The notes below the pieces were generated by a model that saw only the letters and a list, made by a program, of their open reading frames with translations, ran no database searches and had not been told where the DNA came from. Positions 8,375-16,750 of a stretch of DNA of 64,000 bases are shown piece by piece. The stretch lies in the NCBI GenBank assembly GCA_035690495.1, contig DASSKK010000074.1:32560-96559 (forward strand), given 5' to 3'. The stretch's first letter is position 1. Each line of letters starts with the position of its first letter. The position numbers and the translations under genes are program-made. This stretch comes from DASSKK01 sp035690495. GTDB lineage: Bacteria; Actinomycetota; Actinomycetes; Propionibacteriales; Nocardioidaceae.

Positions 8375-10186
8375 ATGCACGCGCTGGTGCCGCTGCCGGT
8401 GATCGTCCCGCTGGCTGCGGCGGTGGTCATCGCGGGCTTCGGCAAGTTCGTGCACTCCCGGCTGGTCGACCTCGGCGCCATCCTGGTCGCCCTCGCCGAC
8501 GCCGTGATCACCGTGATGCTGCTGCTCGCCAGCCTCGGACACTCGCTCACCTACTGGTACGGCGGCTGGCAGCCGGTGCACGGCCTGACGATCGGGATCG
8601 CCTTCGTCGTCCAGCCGTTCGGTGCCGCGTTGGCGGTGCTCGCCTCGCTGGGCACGCTGGCCACGCTCATCTTCTCCTACCGCTACTTCGAGGAGGTCGG
8701 CGCGCTGTTCCACATGCTCGTCCTGGTCTTCCTCGGGGCGATGTGCGGGTTCGCGATGACCGGCGACCTGTTCAACCTCTTCGTGTTCTTCGAGCTGATG
8801 AGCGTGACCGCGTTCGCGTTGACCGCCTACCGCAGCGACGAGGCCGCCCCGTTGCAGGGTGCCGTGAACTTCACCGTGGTGAACACCGTCGCCGCGATCC
8901 TGATCCTCTTCGGCATGGGTCTGCTCTACGGTCGCACAGACGCGTTGAACATGGCCGCGATCGGGCGGCAGCTCGCGCACGTGGGCGCAGACCCGCTGCT
9001 GGTGATGGCCTTCGCGTTGATCACCTGCGGATACCTGGTCAAGGCCGCCGTCGTACCGTTCCACTTCTGGCTCGCCGACGCCTACGCTGCTGCCCCCGCC
9101 CCAGCCGCCGTACTGTTCGCGGCCGTGATGAGCGACCTCGGGCTCTACGCCGTCGCGGAGATCTACTGGACCATCTTCGACGGGCCGTTCGGCCAGCACG
9201 CGAACCTCATCCGCGGCGTGCTGCTTACGCTCGGCATGCTCACCGCCATGTTGGGGGCGGTGATGTCGGTGCTCCAACGAAAGCTCAAACGACTGCTGGC
9301 GTTCGCCACCATCAGCCACATCGGCCTGTTCCTGCTCGGCATCGGACTGCTGGACAACGTCGGGCTTGCCGGCGCGATCGTCTACCTGTGCGCGGACGGT
9401 TTGGTCAAGGGCGGGTTGTTCCTCGGCGCCGGCGTGCTGGCCTACCGGCTCGGCTCGGGTGACGAGTTCGACCTGCGCGGTCGCGGCAGCGGGCTGCCCG
9501 TCCTCGGGACGACGATGGCGCTGGGCGGGCTGGCACTGGCCACGCTGCCTCCGTTCGGCACCTTCGTCGGCAAAGGCCTGATAGAGGACGCCGCCGCGGA
9601 GGCCGGCGCATGGTGGCTGCCGTGGACCCTGCTGTTCGCGGAGGTGCTCACCGGGGGCGCGGTACTGCGGGCCACCGGGCGAATCTTCCTGGGGCTGGGC
9701 GCCGCGGCCGACCCGGAGCTGTCCGAGCCGCAGGATGACGAGGACGAGGACGACGAGCCCGAGAACCCACCAGGCCGGAGCGCAACGTTGATGACCTTCC
9801 CGGTGGTGCTGCTGGTGGTCGGCGGCCTGTTGGTCGGCTTCATCCCGCATGTGGCCGACCGTGCCGCCGACGCGGCCGTGCGTTTCGTCGCGCGGCCGAC
9901 GCTGCTCGACCACACCGCGGCGCAGAGCCCGCATCTCAGCACCGCCGCGTACCTCTTCGGCGCCGGCGCCTGCGCCGGGGCGCTGGCGTTCGCGTTCCTC
10001 AGCCTGACGCGCATCCGCCGAGTGTCCGCTGCGCGGGACCGGGGTGCCGAGTGGCTGCGGTTACCCGTCTCCGTGCTGCACGGGCTGCACTCCGGCCACG
10101 TCGGCGACTACGTCACCTGGCTGGTCGTCGGGGTCACCTCGGTCGGTGCGGCATGCCTGCTCGGCATGACGCACGTCGTGCCCTGA
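8375..10186 (+). CDS. mnhD: antiporter subunit D (MrpD/MbhH-like, NuoL/M/N family)
   Basis: A 603-residue polytopic protein, the only large antiporter-type subunit in the cluster. The conserved Glu of helix 5 is in LFNLFVFFELMSVTAFAL (near residue 145), and lysines needed for proton transfer fit KAAVVPFHFWLADAYAAAP near 228. Loop residues ~450-468 are very acidic (PQDDEDEDDEPENPP). Family members move protons coupled to Na+ or to a redox module. No full-length MrpA lies beside it, so the complex is either Mbh-like, uses a partner elsewhere, or works with this one subunit. Confidence 0.88.
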   Translation: MHALVPLPVIVPLAAAVVIAGFGKFVHSRLVDLGAILVALADAVITVMLLLASLGHSLTYWYGGWQPVHGLTIGIAFVVQPFGAALAVLASLGTLATLIFSYRYFEEVGALFHMLVLVFLGAMCGFAMTGDLFNLFVFFELMSVTAFALTAYRSDEAAPLQGAVNFTVVNTVAAILILFGMGLLYGRTDALNMAAIGRQLAHVGADPLLVMAFALITCGYLVKAAVVPFHFWLADAYAAAPAPAAVLFAAVMSDLGLYAVAEIYWTIFDGPFGQHANLIRGVLLTLGMLTAMLGAVMSVLQRKLKRLLAFATISHIGLFLLGIGLLDNVGLAGAIVYLCADGLVKGGLFLGAGVLAYRLGSGDEFDLRGRGSGLPVLGTTMALGGLALATLPPFGTFVGKGLIEDAAAEAGAWWLPWTLLFAEVLTGGAVLRATGRIFLGLGAAADPELSEPQDDEDEDDEPENPPGRSATLMTFPVVLLVVGGLLVGFIPHVADRAADAAVRFVARPTLLDHTAAQSPHLSTAAYLFGAGACAGALAFAFLSLTRIRRVSAARDRGAEWLRLPVSVLHGLHSGHVGDYVTWLVVGVTSVGAACLLGMTHVVP

Positions 10187-10215
10187 TCCCGGGTCACGGC
10201 AGGTCTGGGTGGCTG

Positions 10216-10485
10216 CTACCGGCCCCTCGTTGAGTCGTCGGGGTCGTCGGGCCGATTCCTCGGCTCGCGGTGGACGGTTCCGGCCAGCGCGGAGAGCAGG
10301 CCGAGCGGCGGTCGCGGGGCGCCGCGGCTGAGCACGACCGCATGGTGGCGGGCGTCCTGCGCGGTCGGATATTCGCGGCTGCCTCCCACCGGGCACCCGC
10401 GTCCGCAGCCCCACGACAGCGTGGTGCCCGAGGCCTCGAAGTACCAGCGGTGGCCTGCTAGCAGGCAGGCCAGCGGCCGGCTCAT
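10216..10485 (-). CDS. small hypothetical protein with Cys/His N-terminus
   Basis: An 89-residue protein starting MSRPLACLLAGHRWYFEASGT and continuing with CGRGC near residues 28-32. Many actinobacteria carry short proteins with this kind of start ('LLCLLxGHxW' followed by a CxxC pair), thought to bind a metal; I do not know a function. Here the Cys pair is CGRGC, so CxxxC. The rest is basic and of low complexity. It is convergent with the antiporter operon and 25 bases downstream of the next gene on its own strand. Confidence 0.55.
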   Translation of the reverse strand: MSRPLACLLAGHRWYFEASGTTLSWGCGRGCPVGGSREYPTAQDARHHAVVLSRGAPRPPLGLLSALAGTVHREPRNRPDDPDDSTRGR

Positions 10486-10510
10486 CTGGGAGCGTCCGGC
10501 CGGCAGGCCG

Positions 10511-10762
10511 TCATGGACGCTCGCGGCTGGCGGCCACGTAGCGGTCGTCGGGCATCCGCAGCACGACGCGATCGGAGATCGCCAGGCGCAGCGCCCGGTC
10601 GAAGCGCCCTTCCTCCCAGTACTTGGCGCCCACGAGGATGGACAGACCGTCGAGCTCGAGGGGGCCCTCGCCTTCCAGGGCGCGCACGATCATGGCGATC
10701 TCGCGGCGGACGTCGCGGTCGCGGTGGCCCTCGGTGCTCGACGGCGGTGGTGGTATCGGCAT
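10511..10762 (-). CDS. hypothetical protein, 83 residues
   Basis: A small soluble protein starting MPIPPPPSSTEGHRDRD and ending DDRYVAASRERP. I do not recognise the family; the middle (IAMIVRALEGEGPLELDGLSILVGAKYWEEGRF is split here only for description) reads as two helices with a loop, and YWEEGRFDRAL and ISDRVVLRM suggest a compact, perhaps winged-helix-like fold. The start has an excellent ribosome-binding site (GGAGAGGAG, eight to ten bases before ATG 10762), which makes it real. It follows the MFS gene by 26 bases and is probably co-transcribed with it. Confidence 0.7.
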   Translation of the reverse strand: MPIPPPPSSTEGHRDRDVRREIAMIVRALEGEGPLELDGLSILVGAKYWEEGRFDRALRLAISDRVVLRMPDDRYVAASRERP

Positions 10763-10788
10763 CTGCAGTCTCCTCTCCTGGCGCGTCT

Positions 10789-12252
10789 TCAGGCGGCCTC
10801 GTCCTCGCTCGGGGTGTCCTCGGCGGTGAGCGGCTTCGCGATGTTCTCCAACGTCTGCCGCTCGGCCTTGACGGCGAGGAAGGCCGCGACTATTCCGGCG
10901 GCGATCATCAACGCGGCGCCGAGGATGTAGCCGGTGTTCAGGTCGTAGCGGTTGCCGCTGGCCACCAGCTTGCTGAAGAGGAGGGGGCCGGTGATCCCGC
11001 CCACCGCGGTGCCGATGGCGTAGAAGAACCCGATGCACAGTGCCCGCGTCTCCATCGGAAAGACCTCGCTGACCGTCAGGTAGGCAGAGCTCGCCCCGGC
11101 GGAGGCGAAGAAGAAGATCACGCACCAGGCGGCGGTCTGGGTGGCCGCGTTCAGCACCCCAGCCACGAACAGCTGCCCGGTGATCAGCAGCAGCACGCCC
11201 GAGAGGATGTACGTGGAGGTGATCATCACCTTGCGTCCGACGCTGTCGAAAAGCGGCCCGAGCAGCAAGGGTCCGAGGAAGTTGCCGATCGCGAACGGCA
11301 CCAGATAGAGCGGTGCGACGTTGTTCGATACCCCGAAGAACGTGGTGAGCACGATCACGTAGGAGAAGAAGATCGCGTTGTAGAGGAACGCCTGACCCAC
11401 GAACAGCGAGAAGCCCAGGATCGATCGCTTGGGGTAGAGCGTGAACACGCTCTTGGCGATCAGCCCGAACCCGATGCTGCGGCGCTGCCTGATCGTGATG
11501 CTGTCGGCGGGCTCGGTGAGACTCCTGCCGGTCTCCTCCTCGACATCGCGCTCGATGCCGGAGACGATCTCGTCGGCCTTGTCCTGCTTGCCGTGGATGA
11601 AAAGCCACCGCGGGCTCTCCGGGACGTTGCGGCGCACCAGTAGCACCGAGAGTCCGAGGACCACGCCGAAGGCGAAGCAGATCCGCCAGCCGAAGAACGC
11701 CGGCAGGTAGGTCAGCGCGAAGTAGCCGCCGACGGCACCGGCGAGCGCCCCGATCCAGTAGGACCCGTTGATGGTCAGATCGACGCGGCCGCGGTACTTG
11801 GCCGGGATCAGCTCGTCGATCGCGGAGTTGATCGCGGAGTACTCCCCGCCGATCCCGGCGCCGGTGAAGAAGCGCATGACGAAGAACCAGATCGGGTTCC
11901 AGGACAGCGCGGTGAGCCCGGTGGCCAGCAGATAGAGGCCGAGGGTGATCATGAACAGCTTCTTGCGTCCGAAGCGGTCGGTGGGCTGGCCGAAGAACAG
12001 CGCGCCGAGGCAGGCGCCGACCACGTAGATCGCCCCGGCCAGGATCACCTCGGAGCCGGTGAGGGCGACACCGCTCTTCCCGCTGGACAGGACGCCCGAC
12101 ACCGCGCCGACCACGGTGACCTCGAGCCCGTCCAGGATCCACACCGTGCCCAGGCCGAACACCACCAGCCAGTGGAAGTGCGACCACGGCAACCGGTCCA
12201 GCCGGGCAGGCACCCTGGTGGTGATCCGGCCGAGCTCCACGCTCTCGCTCAT
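10789..12252 (-). CDS. MFS transporter (metabolite:proton symporter type)
   Basis: A 487-residue major facilitator with twelve predicted helices. Family marks are GQPTDRFGRKKLFM between helices 2 and 3, RFFTGAGIGGEYSAI in helix 4, PESPRWLF in the central loop and DSVGRKVMI between helices 8 and 9. The pattern fits the sugar/organic-acid porters (SHS/MHS-like), so a carboxylate or sugar substrate is plausible, but the sequence does not decide. ATG 12252 follows GGAGG at good spacing; an upstream ATG at 12324 has none. A small hypothetical gene follows. Confidence 0.88.
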   Translation of the reverse strand: MSESVELGRITTRVPARLDRLPWSHFHWLVVFGLGTVWILDGLEVTVVGAVSGVLSSGKSGVALTGSEVILAGAIYVVGACLGALFFGQPTDRFGRKKLFMITLGLYLLATGLTALSWNPIWFFVMRFFTGAGIGGEYSAINSAIDELIPAKYRGRVDLTINGSYWIGALAGAVGGYFALTYLPAFFGWRICFAFGVVLGLSVLLVRRNVPESPRWLFIHGKQDKADEIVSGIERDVEEETGRSLTEPADSITIRQRRSIGFGLIAKSVFTLYPKRSILGFSLFVGQAFLYNAIFFSYVIVLTTFFGVSNNVAPLYLVPFAIGNFLGPLLLGPLFDSVGRKVMITSTYILSGVLLLITGQLFVAGVLNAATQTAAWCVIFFFASAGASSAYLTVSEVFPMETRALCIGFFYAIGTAVGGITGPLLFSKLVASGNRYDLNTGYILGAALMIAAGIVAAFLAVKAERQTLENIAKPLTAEDTPSEDEAA

Positions 12253-12376
12253 CGCTTCCTCCGATCTCACACGCCTCGCCCGAGTGCGCACATCCTCGGA
12301 GTTCCCGGTTTCGACAAGGTTCATGCGGGCAGCGTGATCGTCGCCGGCCGGGCGTAACGGCGGTCGGGTCGGCCGG

Positions 12377-12790
12377 CTACTCCGGGCCGAGGTCGGAGAT
12401 CTTCTCGATCAGCGCGGTGGTGGAGATCGCCGGGGTCCGCCGCAGGTACTTCACCTGGCAGATGTCCGACAGGTCGTCGAACCGGCCGGCCCAGTCGTCG
12501 CCCATCACCAGCACGTCGGCGTGCTGCTCGAGGATGTAGTCGCGCTTCTGCTCGAGGCTCTCCTCGAGGAACACCGCGTCGACGGGCTTCAACGCGGCCA
12601 CGATCTCCATCCGCTCGCGCTCGGTGAACACAGGCGCCCGGCCCTTCTTGCGCTCGTTGAGCGCGTCGGCGGACACCCCGACCACCAGCCGGTCACCGAG
12701 GGCGGCGGCACGCTGGATCACCCGCAGGTGGCCGACGTGGAAGACGTCGAAGGTGCCGAACGTGATGACGGTCGTGGTCACGGCGGTCAT
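12377..12790 (-). CDS. glycerol-3-phosphate cytidylyltransferase-like nucleotidyltransferase
   Basis: A 137-residue single-domain nucleotidyltransferase. The HxGH-type motif is in GTFDVFHVGHLRVIQRA (residues 10-26), ERERMEIVAALKPVD matches the TagD/GCT helix, and the C-terminal RRTPAISTTALIEKI carries the RTxGxST-type element. It would activate a phospho-substrate with CTP (TagD makes CDP-glycerol) or ATP. No teichoic-acid genes are adjacent, so the substrate is uncertain. It is divergent from the DUF445 gene, whose start is only 38 bases away. Confidence 0.82.
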   Translation of the reverse strand: MTAVTTTVITFGTFDVFHVGHLRVIQRAAALGDRLVVGVSADALNERKKGRAPVFTERERMEIVAALKPVDAVFLEESLEQKRDYILEQHADVLVMGDDWAGRFDDLSDICQVKYLRRTPAISTTALIEKISDLGPE

Positions 12791-12827
12791 CCTGCCATGC
12801 GCGGATCCTCCGGTAGGTTCGACGCCG

Positions 12828-14141
12828 ATGACCATCCAGTCCGACCGGCCGGGACACGAAGCGCCGGGTCTGCCGACCGGGGCGCCGGGTCCGATCCTGG
12901 CCGGCGCTTCGCCGGAGCTCGACGCGGCGCGTCGTCGCGGGCTGCGGCGGATGCGCTCGCTGGCGGTCGCGCTGCTGGTGCTCGCCGCGGTGGTGTACGC
13001 CGTGACGCTCGGCCGGGGCGGGTTCCTCGGCTACGTGAACGCCGGTGCCGAGGCGTCGATGGTCGGCGCCGTCGCGGACTGGTTCGCGGTGACCGCGCTC
13101 TTCAAGCGCCCGCTGGGCCTGCCCATCCCGCATACCGCGCTGATCCCGCGCCGCAAGGACATGCTCGGGCGCAGCCTCGAGGAGTTCATCGGCGAGAACT
13201 TCCTGTCCGAGGAGATCGTCCGCGACCGGCTGCGCGTGGTCGAGCCTAGCCGGCGCCTCGGCGACTGGCTGCTCGCCGAGGGCAACGTCGGCAGAGCGGT
13301 CGACGAGGCGGCCGCCGTGCTCCGCATCGGGCTCAACCGGGTCCGTGACGAGGACATGGCGGTGCTGGTCGAGGAGGTGTTCGTGCCGCGGTTCCTGGAG
13401 GAGCCGATCAGCCCGGTCGCGGGCAGCCTGCTCGAGGAGATGGTGCGCGACAAGGCGCACCACGGGCTGGTCGACCTCGCGCTCGACGAGGCCCACCGCT
13501 GGCTGTCGGAGCACGAGGACACGTTCACCGAGATGGTCGGCGAGCGGGCGCCCTGGTGGTCGCCACCGGCGCTGAACGAGAGAGTCACCCACCGGCTGCA
13601 CTACGAGCTGGTGGCCTGGGTCCAGGAGATCCGCGACGACCCGTGGCACCACGCCCGCCACGCTCTCGACTCGATGCTCGCCCAGCTCGCCGACGACCTG
13701 CTGCACGACCCGCAGACCCAGCAGCGTGCCGAGCAGCTCAAGGCACGGGTGCTCAGCCACCCGCAGGTCTCGGCCACCGCCCTCTCGTTGTGGAAGGCCT
13801 TCCGGCGTGCGGTGGTCGAGTCGCTGGCCAACCCGGAGGGACCGCTGCGTGCCCGGGCACGCGACGAGCTGCACGCCTTCGGCGTACGCCTGCGCGAGGA
13901 ACCGGAGCTACGGGCCCGGCTGGACGCGTACGCCGCCGACCTCGTCTGGTTCGCGGTCTCCCGGTACGGTGACGAGCTCACCGCGGTGATCACGCACACG
14001 GTGGACAGGTGGGACGGCAAGCAGGCGGCGCGCAGGATCGAGCTGCACGTGGGCCGCGACCTGCAGTTCATTCGCATCAACGGCACCGTGGTCGGCGGCC
14101 TGGTCGGCGTGCTCATCCACGCCCTCTCTATGCTCCGCTGA
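12828..14141 (+). CDS. DUF445 family membrane protein
   Basis: A 437-residue DUF445 protein. A membrane helix lies at about residues 40-60 (SLAVALLVLAAVVYAVTLG), followed by the family signature AEASMVGAVADWFAVTALFKRP and PHTALIPRRKDMLG; a long helical region follows, and a second hydrophobic helix ends the protein (NGTVVGGLVGVLIHAL). The family is widespread and uncharacterised; membrane anchoring at both ends is typical. ATG 12828 precedes MTIQSDRPG. Confidence 0.85.
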   Translation: MTIQSDRPGHEAPGLPTGAPGPILAGASPELDAARRRGLRRMRSLAVALLVLAAVVYAVTLGRGGFLGYVNAGAEASMVGAVADWFAVTALFKRPLGLPIPHTALIPRRKDMLGRSLEEFIGENFLSEEIVRDRLRVVEPSRRLGDWLLAEGNVGRAVDEAAAVLRIGLNRVRDEDMAVLVEEVFVPRFLEEPISPVAGSLLEEMVRDKAHHGLVDLALDEAHRWLSEHEDTFTEMVGERAPWWSPPALNERVTHRLHYELVAWVQEIRDDPWHHARHALDSMLAQLADDLLHDPQTQQRAEQLKARVLSHPQVSATALSLWKAFRRAVVESLANPEGPLRARARDELHAFGVRLREEPELRARLDAYAADLVWFAVSRYGDELTAVITHTVDRWDGKQAARRIELHVGRDLQFIRINGTVVGGLVGVLIHALSMLR

Positions 14142-14142
14142 C

Positions 14143-14200
14143 CCCGATTCGTCCGCATTGTTGCGTCCTCTTCCCGCGGCGTGACCGCGGACGAATCGGG
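14143..14200. repeat. 14-bp perfect inverted repeat upstream of the S4 gene
   Basis: CCCGATTCGTCCGC (14143-14156) is exactly inverted at 14187-14200, with a 30-base spacer. It starts two bases after the DUF445 stop and ends sixteen bases before the S4 start. There is no T-run after it, so it need not be an intrinsic terminator; it could be a transcript-end hairpin, an operator or a 5' leader structure. Confidence 0.75.
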
Positions 14201-14215
14201 TCTAGGGTACGTCGG

Positions 14216-14437
14216 GTGCGCGACGTACCGATCCGCGACGAGACCATCCGCCTCGGCCAGTTCCTCAAGCTCGCCGACCTCATCGACGCAGGCGGGGAGG
14301 CCAAGGCCCTGCTTGCGCAGGGGCTGGTCCGCGTCAACGACGAGACGGAGACGCGCCGCGGCAGGCAGCTGGTCCCCGGCGACGTCGTCAGCCTCGGCGA
14401 CCGGGCAGCCCGGGTCGGCGCGGGCGGACACGACTAG
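14216..14437 (+). CDS. S4-domain RNA-binding protein (YbcJ-like)
   Basis: A 73-residue protein made of one S4 RNA-binding fold: RLGQFLKLADLIDAGGEAK, then LLAQGLVRVNDETETRRGRQL and GDVV near the end, the standard S4 layout. It resembles E. coli YbcJ and similar small ribosome-associated proteins. GTG 14216 is chosen because it precedes the first conserved residues; the upstream GGG of TCTAGGGTACG is a weak ribosome-binding site. It is convergent with the CBS gene and nine bases from its end. Confidence 0.8.
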   Translation: MRDVPIRDETIRLGQFLKLADLIDAGGEAKALLAQGLVRVNDETETRRGRQLVPGDVVSLGDRAARVGAGGHD

Positions 14438-14445
14438 CGCTCAGG

Positions 14446-14883
14446 TCAGGTCTGCTGGGTGTGCACGTAGGAGTCGAGCTGGTCGCGCTCGAACTCCAGT
14501 TCGCTCATCCGGCTCTTCACCACGTCGCCGATGCTGACGATCCCGGTGAGCTCACCGTCCGCGACCACCGGGATGTGCCGGAAGTGACCCTCCGTCATCA
14601 CCCGGGCCAGCTCGTGCACGGGGTCGTCGCCACCGCAGGTCTCGACCTGCGCGGTCATGATCGAGCCGACCTCGGCATCGAGGAGGTTCTCGTCCTCGTG
14701 CAGACGGCGGACCACGTCGCGCTCGGAGACTATCCCGTCCACCGACCGGCCGTTCATGCTGACGACCAGCGCCCCGACGTTGTGCTCGGCGAGCCGGGCG
14801 AGCAGCTCCCGCACCGTCGCGTCGGGCGCGATGGTGACGACTCCCTGGCTCGCCTTGCCGGCCAGCACCTCGTTGATCCGCAT
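14446..14883 (-). CDS. CBS-domain protein (tandem CBS pair)
   Basis: A 145-residue protein consisting of two CBS motifs: residues ~10-60 (VTIAPDATVRELLARL, GALVV, GIVSERDVVRRL) and ~75-130 (MTAQVETCGGDDPVHELARVM, FRHIPVVADGELTGIVSIGDVV). CBS pairs bind adenine nucleotides and act as energy sensors; stand-alone pairs of this type are common in actinobacteria, often stress-linked. ATG 14883 has GGGAGG upstream. The C-terminal helix (SELEFERDQLDSYV) is typical of these small proteins. Confidence 0.88.
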   Translation of the reverse strand: MRINEVLAGKASQGVVTIAPDATVRELLARLAEHNVGALVVSMNGRSVDGIVSERDVVRRLHEDENLLDAEVGSIMTAQVETCGGDDPVHELARVMTEGHFRHIPVVADGELTGIVSIGDVVKSRMSELEFERDQLDSYVHTQQT

Positions 14884-14957
14884 CGGACTACCTCCCGCAG
14901 TCGAAGTGGTTCGAGCAGTTCCCGAGCAGGCTAGCCACAAACGCCAGCGGGGCATAG

Positions 14958-15827
14958 ATGGAAAGAGCCAACAGAACTGTAAGAAGTGTCATCGACGCGC
15001 CCGGCCTGCGACCATGGACCGTGCTCTGCGCAGCCCTGACCCGGCCCGGTCGTCCGCCTTGGACGGCCGGCGTGGCGATGATGGGGTGGCTGAGCGCAGT
15101 GCTCTGGCTGGACCGGGCCGGGGGAGGCCTGGGCGTCTGGCTCCAGCGCGGGCTGGGCGTGCTCACCTGGGTGGTGCTGCTGCTGGCGTTGAGCCGGGTC
15201 ACAGCCACGGTGCGCGCGCAGACCGTCGTGGTCGTCGCATTCGCGACGCTCGTCGAGTTCGTGTTCAGCCCCACGCTGGGCGTCTACACCTACCGGTTCC
15301 ACAACGTGCCGGCGTACGTCCCGCCCGGGCACGGGTTGGTGTACCTGTCGGCGCTGGCGCTGGGCGGTTCCCCGTTCGTGCGCCGCCACCTCAAGGCCTG
15401 TGTGATCGCGGTCGTCGTGGTCGGCGGCGGGTGGGCGTCGTACGGTGTGCTCCTGGCCGGCCGCCCCGATGTCCTTGGTGCCTTCTGGTTCTGCTGCCTG
15501 GTGGCGTTCGTGCTGTGGGGGCCGTCGACGACCGTGTACGTCGGGGCGTTCGCGGCGGTCTCCTACCTGGAGCTGCTCGGCACCGGCCTGGGCACCTGGG
15601 TGTGGTCGACCCACGACCCGACGGGCGCGATCGCGATCGGCAACCCGCCGTCGGGTGCCGCAGGAGGGTACGGGTGGTTCGACCTGGCCGGGCTGCTCGC
15701 GGCGCCGGCGCTGCTGCGGGGTCTCGACGAGCTCGACCGCCGGATCGGGCCCGACCGCCTGAATGCGGCCCTGGTCAGGCTTCGTCGTCGGAGCCGGCAG
15801 CCGGAGCCGGTCGCCGACGGGCGCTGA
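14958..15827 (+). CDS. polytopic membrane protein of unknown function
   Basis: A 289-residue protein with about seven or eight hydrophobic helices from residue 35 to 250, and a basic C-terminal tail. I do not recognise the family. Features include FSPTLGVYTYRFHNVPAYVPPGHGL in the first third (split here for clarity: FSPTLGVYTY, then RFHNVPAYVPPGHG) and a WSTHDPTGAIAIGNPPSG loop, both probably outside or at the membrane face. The 3' end overlaps the end of hisN on the opposite strand by 53 bases. Confidence 0.7.
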   Translation: MERANRTVRSVIDAPGLRPWTVLCAALTRPGRPPWTAGVAMMGWLSAVLWLDRAGGGLGVWLQRGLGVLTWVVLLLALSRVTATVRAQTVVVVAFATLVEFVFSPTLGVYTYRFHNVPAYVPPGHGLVYLSALALGGSPFVRRHLKACVIAVVVVGGGWASYGVLLAGRPDVLGAFWFCCLVAFVLWGPSTTVYVGAFAAVSYLELLGTGLGTWVWSTHDPTGAIAIGNPPSGAAGGYGWFDLAGLLAAPALLRGLDELDRRIGPDRLNAALVRLRRRSRQPEPVADGR

Positions 15828-16671
15828 GGTCGTGCACCGACCCCGACCGAGGAGCCGGGTCGTCGGGGTCGTTCGGGTCGGCGCCGACCGCGCCCAGGAA
15901 GCCGAGCACGTGGTCGTGCAGCCTGCCGTTGCTCGCCAGCGCGTTGCCGCCGAGCGGCCCCGGGCGGCCGTCGAGGGAGGTGAACATGCCGCCCGCCTCC
16001 CGCACGATCACGTCGAGCGCGGCCATGTCGTAGATGGCCAGATCCGGTTCGGCGGCGACGTCGACGGCCCCCTCGGCGATGAGCATGTAGGACCAGAAGT
16101 CGCCGTACGCCCGGGTCCGCCAGCACCGCCGCGACAACGCGAGGAAGTCCTCGAGCCGGCCCGCCTCCTCCCAGCCGGACAATGAGGAGTAGGACAGCGA
16201 CGCGTCGTCGAGCCGGGACACGTCGGAGACGTGGCAGGCTGACGCGTTGAGCAACGAGCGGCCGGTCCATGCGCCGCCGTCCTTGGAGGCCCACCAGCGA
16301 CGGTTCAGCAGGGGCGCGCTGACGCAGCCGACGACGACCTGCTCGTCGACCATCAGCGCGATCAGCGTTGCCCAGACCGGCACCCCGCGCACGAAGTTCT
16401 TGGTGCCGTCGATCGGGTCGACCACCCAGCGGCGCTGGCCGAAGCCCGTCGATCCCTGCTCCTCGCCGGTCACCGCGTCGCGCGGCCGGGCGCGGGAGAG
16501 GGTACGCCGGATGCCCTCCTCGACCGACTTGTCGGCGTCCGTGACCGGGGTCAGATCGGGCTTGGTGACCACGTGCAGGTCCTGCGACTTGAACCGGCTG
16601 GTGGTCAGCGAGTCCGCGTCGTCGGCGAGGACGTGGGCCAGCCGCAGGTCGTCGGTGAAGTTCGTGGGCAT
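15775..16671 (-). CDS. hisN: histidinol-phosphatase, inositol-monophosphatase type
   Basis: A 298-residue Mg2+-dependent phosphatase of the IMPase fold. The metal motifs are visible: GEEQG (near 70), WVVDPIDGTKNFVRG (near 83-97) and YDMAALDVIVREAGG (near 213-227). The arrangement aroA-rsgA-hisN on one strand is conserved in actinobacteria, where this enzyme performs the penultimate step of histidine synthesis. The C-terminal ~40 residues (after HDHVLGFLG) are a low-complexity extension rich in Asp/Pro/Arg. The last 53 bases overlap the convergent membrane gene. Confidence 0.87.
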   Translation of the reverse strand: MPTNFTDDLRLAHVLADDADSLTTSRFKSQDLHVVTKPDLTPVTDADKSVEEGIRRTLSRARPRDAVTGEEQGSTGFGQRRWVVDPIDGTKNFVRGVPVWATLIALMVDEQVVVGCVSAPLLNRRWWASKDGGAWTGRSLLNASACHVSDVSRLDDASLSYSSLSGWEEAGRLEDFLALSRRCWRTRAYGDFWSYMLIAEGAVDVAAEPDLAIYDMAALDVIVREAGGMFTSLDGRPGPLGGNALASNGRLHDHVLGFLGAVGADPNDPDDPAPRSGSVHDLSARRRPAPAAGSDDEA

Positions 16672-16750
16672 GCCCGACAGGCTATGCCCCGGCGTGCCGG
16701 TTCTCCGGGACCGTGCCGTTGGCGGCCGCGCGGGCAGGCTCAGACCGGCT

